The notes under the pieces were generated by a model, which worked only from the letters and a program-made list of their open reading frames with translations, was not told the DNA's origin and did not search any database. From Xenopus tropicalis (lineage: Eukaryota > Chordata > Amphibia > Anura > Pipidae): DNA of 64,000 bases. The stretch is taken from positions 28,323,712 to 28,387,711 of the forward strand of contig NC_030679.2 of assembly GCF_000004195.4 (NCBI RefSeq), in the 5' to 3' direction. Position numbers and translations under genes: made by a program. Shown one piece after another: positions 56,064 through 64,000 of this stretch. The first letter of the stretch is position 1, and each line of letters opens with the position of its first letter.

Positions 56064-59000
56064 CTGTGAAAACAAAATTCAGAGTTGAATATAGCAGTAA
56101 GTGCCAAGGCTGTGCATGATATTATGTGTGTACTTCAAACAGCAGATGATCTCTTAATAGCCATACAATGAAATTAAAAAAAAAAAGTGGGCCAGTAGAC
56201 AAATATATCTCAAAACACCTATTATCTCCAAAGGTTCTCAAACGTTAACCAAACCACAAAAAAACCCTAATTATGCAGTCATTCACCTGTACATATGCAA
56301 CATTAAAGCAAAAAAAGGTCAAATGTTTTAGTTAGTTACTTCTTAGCATAATATTATTATTGCATTATGACAGTTTTAAGATGCAACATAAATCTACAGT
56401 CTGAAGGGGAGTCAATTATGGGACCTAAGAACTGGTTCCAAATTAATTTTTAGTTACAAATTTTCTATGGTAGGAAAGCAATCTCTGTAGTAAATGGTGT
56501 GTTGTGGAGACAAACCAAAATAATTTTGGGGATTGTTATGTGTCCCTGACATTAGTTACAAGGAAAAGCTCTGCAACTAGATTAATGAAGGAAATGGATG
56601 AATCAACCTACAAGTAAAAGCACAGCAAAAACAAAGAGGTGCCATCAAGGTTCCAGGTGCAATAAAATATGTACAAGGCCAACTTAACAAATCCTTGACT
56701 TTTCACCAATAAATTACTAACAATGCTCCTTATTTATTAAAACAATTTCCCATTTCATCAGAAAGTGTTCACTGGGGTATATCAACCAAATGTCATTGTT
56801 CATTGTTTCCTTTGGACAGAAACTTTGCAAAGCTACACAGAATCAATCAGAATTATAACAGATTTGTAAAGATGCCAAAAACTACAAGCCTTGCTTTTAT
56901 TTGTAAACCAGAAACTGGACCTTCTAGGGCCCACATCAGAAGCCTACTCTCCAATAATTGAGACAGGAGACAGTACCAAATAATATAAAGGTTAGAGAAG
57001 CAATTGGAATTATACCTTACTGGTGCCCATTATGGCCTAGACCCACCAGGAGATCTTCTGGTATTTTGGCAGATCAGTCTAACCCTATTTTTTTCCCAGT
57101 GGTAACCTCATTACCACCTGAAGCAAAGCAATGTGCCCTAACAACAGTGTAATTATTGATCTCAGTTACAATCAATTTAGCAGTTATGAAAAAACAAGAT
57201 CCATAAAAATTCTTATCGATAATTTTTTATCTTGAGAGAACTGCAGTTCTTCTCTAATCCTTTTTACAGTGCCTCTCTCATAAGTGATCAGTAAGCATGG
57301 TCAGCAATCAGCAGGTCTGTGGTAAATAGCAGGATGTCCTACATTCCTACTGGAAGAATAATGATGATGTGTTTCTGTACAAGATAGTCAAAAAAACCCA
57401 ATGGTGTTTAAAAAGGTCATAGGGTAGAGCTGTGTGAACCTTACAGTAAAGGTACAACAAATAGCTTTGTAACTCATAAATCATGTTGGAAACAAGGAGC
57501 TTGTAAGTGAAAGGGCCAAGATATATGACCCATGGATAATGAGCTTATGAGAAAATTCCCATTCGTTCTGAACGTGACAAATAGAAAGGTTCATTGCAAT
57601 TGGATTCAACACTACTACGGAAGAGTGTGAGAGCCTGATTCCATTGTTTCCTCCGTTTCTTTCCCTACAACAATTTCCTCCTCTCTTGCTATTCCACTTC
57701 CTGTCTCCCCCCCCCCCCATGCTTTCTAACTTGTACTGCTCCCTTTTCTTGCTTTCTCTTATAGGCTCACACTGCTACAATCCATTTCGATGTTTGCCTG
57801 TGTTGAGTGAAACATTTAAGCCTTGCTGCTTTTTCTCTGTTCTCTCACCATGTTGCAGTGGGGGGGGGGGGGGTCAGCTTGTGAAACCAATGCTTTGGTC
57901 AGGAGACACTTTTACCAAGAAATGCAACCATGTAGCAGGTGTCAGTCTATGAAGGATATGGCTGGAGTTAAGCCACCATATATGGTGTTTACCTTCATCA
58001 AAACTATGTAACCAAAAAACCCTGTTTTTTTAAAAAGTATACACTTGCACAGATGCTACATGCTACCAACGAAACAGGGGACCAGTGAATGTTCACTTAC
58101 CATTCTCTTCATTTATGTGTTTGTAGTAAAACTGGCCAAATCAGTTGCACTAGCATTGGTGTTTCTTCTCCTGATGGGCATGCACAAGCCTAAAGGTCCC
58201 CATACATGGGCCAATTCTAGCTGCCGATATCGGTCCCTTAGACCAATTCGGCAGCTAATCGACCCGTGTATGTGCACTAGCCACGGGACTGCCCGACCGA
58301 TATCTGGCCTGAAATCGGCCAGGTTTAAAAAACTATTCGTATCGGGGACCTAATCGGCTCGTTGATGCGGTCCCCGGACAGACTTTGCCTATACCCGTAA
58401 TTAGCCTGGATTCTCCCGATATCGCCCACCCGTAGGTGTATGTATCTAAATGTTTAGCAACATCACTAAATGAGTCTATCCATCTTCAATAAAGATTATA
58501 TTAAAAAAACTGGCAGTATGGATGGCATCTGGCAGTTCCTTTTGAAGTTATACGGAGGCCGCACCATCTGAAAAATGTGCTATTGCTCTGGTTTAGGAGA
58601 CAAAGCTCACTATGAGCCTGATTGACAGTGTAACTGTTTGAGTATCTCCAGGTGTCATAGAGGTGTCATAGAGGTGCCAAAGGTAATACAGATGCATAAT
58701 ATATATAAAGTTCAGAAGGACCCACCCTCCATTTATGTTAATTCAAAACCATTTCATTTCTGCATCTATACATCCAGGGTCCTTAATAAAGGGCCTAATG
58801 TGGGCCAAAACATTTAGTTAGTCAACTTACAATATAGGGCTATTTTCGACATCTGACACAAATATTTCCACCTGTACTTAATAAAATTATATATGTAACT
58901 TCCAATTACTAACCTTTGTTTTTAGTAGTAGTTAAAATATGTAATTTCATATTTCAAACAGTATGTTTGGATAGTAACACTGAGTGACAATGAGGAAATT

Positions 59001-59753
59001 AATAACACAGGTCAGTTGGCCTTAATTGACAAACAGCCCTTTATGAAAGGCCACAGCAGGAGTACTTTTATACAGTTCATGGAATTCCAAGTTGACTTCT
59101 AATGTCCTTACATTTTACAAGAGGGGGTACATTATTTCTTATAATATACAAGAGTTCCTGAGTCATGTCTTTTCACAAGTCTATGGCTTCACATTGTCAT
59201 CCTTATAGAATTCAAAGTAAATAAAAGCTTTAATAAATAAATGGGTATATTTTCCTTTACAAAAAAAGATTCACTTTTTTTTTTATTACCCATAATTGCA
59301 TGCACTGCTAGAGTAAAACTAAGGGGGGGGGGGTCTTATACTCATTGGTGCTTGTTAATTTATATAATTTACCTGTACAGGTAGATATTTTACAGTTCAC
59401 CTAACCATAATCTATTATATCACAGTTGGAATGAGCTTTATGTCCCATAAATAAGATGGGAAGCACTATATTTTTTGGGTGCCAACCCAAGAGTTAAGAA
59501 TGCCTGTGTTATGGGAAATGAGTGTTGGCCTTTAAAATGTATTTTGCACTGAATTTATTAAGGAAACTACACAACTCTTCCTTATTGTGCCACATCCTGT
59601 TAAAAGCAGCTTGTTTTGCAGGCAGTTTTCAAAGGAATTAGGTTAAATAATGGTAGCACGGCTTTGATATGCAATTATTGATGTTGTCCATTTGTCACCA
59701 AAACCGTCCTTTCCATAAAAAGCAAAAACACAGAGATTCCATGTTCCAGCATG
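56064..59753. other. Region upstream of the first arap3 exon found; no gene seen
   Basis: I searched both strands for the SAM-domain exon of arap3 and found no matching frame. Present are a C-rich run near 57709, G14 at 57860-57873, G11 at 59323-59333, a MITE at 58190-58445 and a decayed gggcc/ggcc hairpin near 58776. It may be arap3 intron or intergenic DNA. Confidence 0.5.
58190..58445. mobile_element. Probable MITE rich in gatatcgg palindromes
   Basis: A GC-richer block starting ctaaaggtccccatacatgg with internal inverse pairs (agctgccgatatcgg, ccgatatctggcc, ttcggcagctaatcg). The composition differs sharply from its surroundings. Ends are approximate. Confidence 0.5.
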
Positions 59754-59759
59754 TTTATT
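59754..59759 (-). terminator. Possible poly(A) signal of the Ser/Pro-rich gene
   Basis: AATAAA on the minus strand in gtattaacaataaacatgct, giving a 3' UTR of about 1.7 kb. An alternative hexamer at 61261-61266 would give a 180-base UTR. Confidence 0.35.
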
Positions 59760-60046
59760 GTTAATACAAATTCTTTCATATACAGTTGTCTTTTAAGACG
59801 CAATGTGAAACCAAATGTATTATATTTACATTATGGACAACATACAGTGAATTCAGAGTAAGAATACATGGACAAAGTACAGTCTGTGACATTTAAAACA
59901 CAAAGCTCAAATTGTGCCCCCAACAACTTCCAGCTATATGTATAACCAACCGCAACCCATTTTTATTTTGTAGACTTTTCTTACTGGGAATTGACTCAGT
60001 GAATATAGTATATACAGATCCCAGGGTGCAAACTAATGATCTAAAC

Positions 60047-60342
60047 CAGTGATCCCCAACCAGTGGTTCAGGAGCTTGCCACCTGCTTGAATGTTGCTGC
60101 CTGTGGCCTCAAAGCAGGTACTTATTTTTAAATTCCTGGCTTGGAGGTAAGTTTTGGCTGCATAAAACCCATTCTAATGCCAAACAGAGTCCCATGTAGG
60201 CTGCCAGTCCACATAGAGGCTACCAAATAGCCAATCATAGCTCTTATTAGGTACCCCCAGGAACTTTTAGCATGGCTGTGTTGCTCCCCAACACTTTTTC
60301 CATTAGAATGTGGTTCAAACATATAAAAGGTTGGGGCCTCTG
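60047..60342. mobile_element. hAT-type non-autonomous element, copy 3
   Basis: cagtgatccccaaccagtgg at the left and ggttggggcctctg at the right, flanked by a perfect 8-bp duplication atctaaac (60039-60046 and 60343-60350). This establishes the ends and supports hAT membership for the family. It lies within the inferred 3' UTR of the Ser/Pro-rich gene. Confidence 0.85.
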
Positions 60343-61444
60343 ATCTAAACCATTCAGTAGTATGCAGCAATACTGCTGCAAAGCTGTTTAATGGAACCAT
60401 AGGCAATAGGATATTTCTAGTAACTGTTACATGGTTAAGCAATTTGTAACGTAAGGTTTCACTAAATAGTATATTTGGTGGTAAAGTGTTTGTAACCCCC
60501 CTAAATCCTCAACCCCTAAATACGGACAAATCAATTCTTTGCACAATTTTTGTATATATGTATATGACTCCAGAGTCACAAAAGATTTCACAGCAACTTA
60601 GAACAGATTCAATCAATAAGAGGAGCTATATAGTTAATCATTGCAGAGAGCTGGTTGGATAATCAAGTGCTTGGATCGGAGCAAGAAGGCATGCCAGAAA
60701 CACTATACATATATCACCACAGCTACAATGAGAGGGCATGAAAGAAGGCTGGTAGAGAAGGTGTAATATAATGTTGTATAAGTAATGTAATGGCGGATGT
60801 GAAGCTATGTATATTGGGGATATTACTACTTTATTACAAACAGGATGGTAGTGTATTATCATATATAGGTCAGAAATGTAATGCATATATCTGTAATGCT
60901 ACATACAGGATTGCAATGTTGGGCACATAACAGACTACTACATATGGGAACATTCTGCGACGTCAAGCATATAACTGCACCTTTGGGTACTAACCTATAA
61001 TAACCTTAAAAGCATACTTTTTAACCCGACTGTGTAGTAAAAGACTTCAGCCTCGCACAGAATGATTCCTCTGTGAAATTATCCTTCACATATTAAATAT
61101 TTCTTTTATCAGAGAGCACAAAATACAGTGCAGGCTACATAAAGTCCTGGTCATGCCATAAGCAAGTGCTTTGAATAAAATGCAAATGAAGTATTTATCT
61201 ATTAGGCTTTGCCACCATTCATACATTGATGTTTTCAGTAAATGTACAGGAAACCACCCATTTATTTCCACAGGATAACGACCTCCAGCATCAGCCCTTC
61301 AGCACCCAAATATATTATAGTGCATACATCATGCTGATATTTCAAATGACCCAACAAAAACAGGGCTATAATCGCCCCAAATCTTGCCTGTAATGGTTAC
61401 AGGATACTTCAAAACAGTATTTTCACTTCCCATTACGTGAAAAC

Positions 61445-63427
61445 CTATGCATCTTTTGTTTTTGAAGTCCTATATTGATAGTCAAGGGCTACATTATTTA
61501 AAGCAGGTCCCATTAACCTAGGCCGTACAAGAACTAAGTGCTCATCTTGTATTGGCTTAAATGTAGAAGTGCTAGCTAAAAGTGCGGATCTTAAAGATTC
61601 ATCAGTTAAACTCCATGAAGTGTCACCATACTGGCAGAAATCATTATTGTCCTCTATGCCTGGGGAATGAGAGGCTTTCTGAGAAAGATTTAAGTTATCC
61701 GGTTCCATAATGCCCTCTTGAGGTACATTTGCCCTCCCTGGACATGAAAGTAGATAGTCATTCTCTCCTGCTCTGGAGGAATCCTTTATAAGTGCTGTTT
61801 TTGTTGTACTTTTTTTCTGCATGAATGACAGTCTTGGTAATATTTGACTAGTTACTGTTTTAGGCTGAGCTCTGTTACAACTTCCCACAGGTTTCCCGCG
61901 ATCCAAGGACATCTTTCCACTTGGCTTAGATACGGTTGAAGTTATAATTCCCATAGGTGGTGACCTGGTTGTAGTTTTGATAGGTGATGGTTTTGTTGTT
62001 GGGGAAGGAACATTGTCCTTTAGTTTTAGTTTTGCTGAAGGAATGTTTTTCATTACTTTTGACAATGATGAAGAAATACTGCCTTGTGGTTTTGTATCAG
62101 AATGACCCTTTAATCCTGATAAACCAGTGCTTGAATGTGTAGCATGTATTGGTGACACAGCATTCTTGCTTTTTGGCAACTTCAAGACAGTATTTCCTGC
62201 TTGCTTTGGCCTCTGGAAAGTAACACTTCCTGCAGATTTTTGTATTGATAAATTGTGTTTTTCCACTGCCTTTTGTTTTGGAGAAAATTTATTCCCACCT
62301 CCATTTTTCTTTTCTGTCGCTGAAAGTTCCATTTCCTTCACCACGGGGGACAAATAATCTTTTTTGCCGTTTAGTTTTGGTATGGTAACATTCCCAACAC
62401 ACTTTATCCTCGACACATAAGTGCTTGATTTAATTTTTGGCACAGCATATTCAGTTGATTCTTGATGTGATGAAGATTGTCCCAAATCTAGTTTGGATGT
62501 AAGTGAAGTATTGACTGGTGCTGGATTTACTGAAGGAGCCTTCAGAGCAGATTTACCACTTAATGACTTTTTAAGAGTTGATGATGGCGAAATTCCGAGT
62601 GGCGTGGGACGCTTTAATATGTAGTTCTCAGCTGTGACCGATTTATTGGAACGTAGTTCTGCTTCACCTAACCTTGATGGTATTTTCATAGGGGTAGAAT
62701 ATATTGAAGAACCATTATTAATCACATGTGGCTTTGGTAGCGCAGTATATCTCATAAAATATGATTTTGGAGGAGCTGGACTCTGTGAAGAAGCATTCCC
62801 AACTGGAACTGGCCTCTGTTCAGTTTTATTGTTCAGTGTAGCAGGAGGTTCAACTAAATTGCTTAGATCTTCAGCTGAAGTTGAATTTTTTGCAACTATT
62901 TTCTGTTTTGCCGGTGGCGTGTTCTTTATTGCTTCATGTTTTAGTACTGAAGGTTTTTTCTTTGCTGACTTAGCTGATGACATATTAGTCAAGGTTGTTA
63001 CAGAAAAACCATTGCTTTTACTGTTGTCCGTCATATTTGCATTAAAGCTGCTTAAACGGGGCAGCCTTGGAGAAGCAGAATGTCCAATTGGTGGGGGACG
63101 TGGAAAAGCAGCCTGTGTTTTTGGAGGCAGCCTTGGTGAACCAGAGTCCCCCACAGGATTTGGCCTTAGAGATGAAGCAATGCAAGCCATAGGTGTTGTA
63201 ATCACTGTTGGTGATGTAGTACTCCTTCTCTGATAAGCAGTTAGCTGAGCATTGTTACCCACTGGCAGTGGTCTCGATGTAGATGTATTCTTCACCCGTG
63301 ACACTTGCGGTGAATCGCAATTGCCTATCGGTGCCGGCCTTGGTGACACACCATCTCTTTTCCATCCGTGTGTTGGTGAAGGTGCTTTCCTCATTTGGGT
63401 TGGTTTTAGAGAGGCAGACTTCCTCAT
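61445..63427 (-). CDS. Unrecognised Ser/Pro/Lys-rich protein, one long exon
   Basis: An uninterrupted frame of about 660 codons from the first in-frame ATG (gagATGa, fair context) to TAG. The open frame extends nine codons further upstream to 63454, and a possible acceptor gattag at 63454-63459 means this may be the last exon of a spliced gene. The product is basic, low in hydrophobic residues, with no signal peptide, membrane segment or recognised domain. A degenerate motif [RK]PxP[VIL]G recurs, numbering from 63454: RPAPIGN 39, RPLPVGN 61, RPNPVGD 97, RPPPIGH 119, RPVPVGN 214, RPTPLGI 282, RPKQAGN 415. There are many S/T-P sites. A more ordered acidic segment (DFCQYGDTSWSLTDESLRSA) lies near the C-terminus. 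Length over 600 codons without a stop argues that it is coding. A cytoskeletal or disordered scaffold role is only a guess. Confidence 0.7.
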   Translation of the reverse strand: MRKSASLKPTQMRKAPSPTHGWKRDGVSPRPAPIGNCDSPQVSRVKNTSTSRPLPVGNNAQLTAYQRRSTTSPTVITTPMACIASSLRPNPVGDSGSPRLPPKTQAAFPRPPPIGHSASPRLPRLSSFNANMTDNSKSNGFSVTTLTNMSSAKSAKKKPSVLKHEAIKNTPPAKQKIVAKNSTSAEDLSNLVEPPATLNNKTEQRPVPVGNASSQSPAPPKSYFMRYTALPKPHVINNGSSIYSTPMKIPSRLGEAELRSNKSVTAENYILKRPTPLGISPSSTLKKSLSGKSALKAPSVNPAPVNTSLTSKLDLGQSSSHQESTEYAVPKIKSSTYVSRIKCVGNVTIPKLNGKKDYLSPVVKEMELSATEKKNGGGNKFSPKQKAVEKHNLSIQKSAGSVTFQRPKQAGNTVLKLPKSKNAVSPIHATHSSTGLSGLKGHSDTKPQGSISSSLSKVMKNIPSAKLKLKDNVPSPTTKPSPIKTTTRSPPMGIITSTVSKPSGKMSLDRGKPVGSCNRAQPKTVTSQILPRLSFMQKKSTTKTALIKDSSRAGENDYLLSCPGRANVPQEGIMEPDNLNLSQKASHSPGIEDNNDFCQYGDTSWSLTDESLRSALLASTSTFKPIQDEHLVLVRPRLMGPALNNVALDYQYRTSKTKDA

Positions 63428-63454
63428 CTCTGGTGATCTAAACGAAGCAGCCAC

Positions 63455-64000
63455 TAATCAGCTATAAATGCTAGTCACGATAATATGCATCCACACTGAT
63501 CCTGCTGCACCAGTACCTAATATCCATGCAAAGAATGGTAAGGCAGATGGCTAAAGAAAAACTTTCTTTTCTTATTTCAATATAAAAAAACGCATGCAAG
63601 ATGTTGCGCTCTAAAGCAGGGATTGCTTTGGTGTACTTTTTGCCATTAACACATTATGCAAAGCCATTAAATAATTTCAGCAAGGTCAAGACTTCCTACA
63701 ATTGTCTAAATGCAGCTGTAGCATAACCTCCACCCTTTCCTCTAGCATTGGCTCCAGGAAGCGATCCAAGACTTCCATCCTTGGCTCCCTTCATTCACTT
63801 ATCTCTAGGAGCCCCCCTATTCTCAGAAAATGAATTAACCTTATTCTCTCCGCTTTGGAATGGTTCTCACAAATCCTATATAATAATACTGAAAATGCGC
63901 AAAATATATCTATGACTTATATTCGCCATAAACTGGCAGTGGCTTCTTTATTCCTACTTTATTAGGAAGATGTTCTATTTGAATTTTTTGTATTTTTATG
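63455..64000. other. Terminal stretch, no defensible gene
   Basis: Likely upstream intron or promoter of the Ser/Pro-rich gene. A short minus-strand frame near 63690-63780 (MEVLDRFLEPMLEERVEVML) is open but short and has no clear splice donor. Confidence 0.35.

Noticed and set aside
58091..58121. Candidate 31-base minus-strand exon (FYYKHINEEN, cag acceptor, gtaagt donor) upstream of arap3
   Set aside because: Its phase cannot join window exon 1, and the sequence does not resemble ARAP N-terminal regions.
62634..63233. 199-codon plus-strand frame (and smaller ones at 62127 and 63252)
   Set aside because: Lies opposite the 660-codon Ser/Pro-rich frame; codon bias of Ser/Pro/Lys codons keeps the complement open. 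No start context or motif.
63690..63790. Possible 5' exon of the Ser/Pro-rich gene (MEVLDRFLEPMLEERVEVML)
   Set aside because: Stops after about 34 codons, donor sites are weak, and a second frame is equally open; not enough to call.

Overview
The window looks like vertebrate nuclear DNA, most probably from a Xenopus frog. Genes are split by GT-AG introns, the intergenic and intronic DNA is packed with DNA transposons and MITEs, and the protein matches are to vertebrate families. The assignment to Xenopus is inferred from repeat types I associate with that genome; no search was run.

Layout: (1) Positions 1-771 (+) hold the 3' coding part of a protease-activated receptor (GPCR), closest to PAR4/F2RL3. 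(2) Positions 772-11375 are a repeat-rich intergenic region. (3) Positions 11376-56063 (-) hold almost all of arap3, a PI3K-regulated Arf-GAP/Rho-GAP. I resolved 32 coding exons with compatible splice phases; together they give one open frame of 1456 residues covering PH1, PH2, Arf-GAP, PH3, PH4, Rho-GAP, Ras-association, PH5 and the C-terminal tail. The N-terminal SAM domain was not found, so the gene probably continues beyond the window or through exons I missed. The receptor and arap3 are convergent (tail to tail). (4) Positions 59754-63454 (-) hold a long uninterrupted Ser/Pro/Lys-rich frame of about 660 codons that I do not recognise, with repeated RPxPxG motifs and a probable long 3' UTR. 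The last 550 bases hold no gene I can defend.

The most striking structure is in the 10.7 kb arap3 intron between window exons 22 and 23. A Tc1-like transposon with an intact 340-codon DD34E transposase and matching 210-bp inverted repeats was interrupted, inside its left repeat, by a 5346-bp TTAA-flanked piggyBac-like element. The uninterrupted right repeat preserves the empty insertion site. The piggyBac-like element has no transposase but carries terminal palindromes, a promoter-like block with a short exon-like ORF, a large hairpin, and about eight copies of a 384/425-bp tandem unit in a higher-order pattern. A second Tc1-like element with an intact 344-codon transposase lies about 400 bp further on.

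Other notable signals are hammerhead-ribozyme-like cores of the kind known from Penelope-like retroelements (best at 46.7-46.9 kb, as a 119-bp-arm palindrome), three hAT-type repeats with 8-bp target duplications, a Harbinger-like MITE nested in another MITE, and a 103-bp tandem repeat that duplicates a CTCF-like motif in an arap3 intron.
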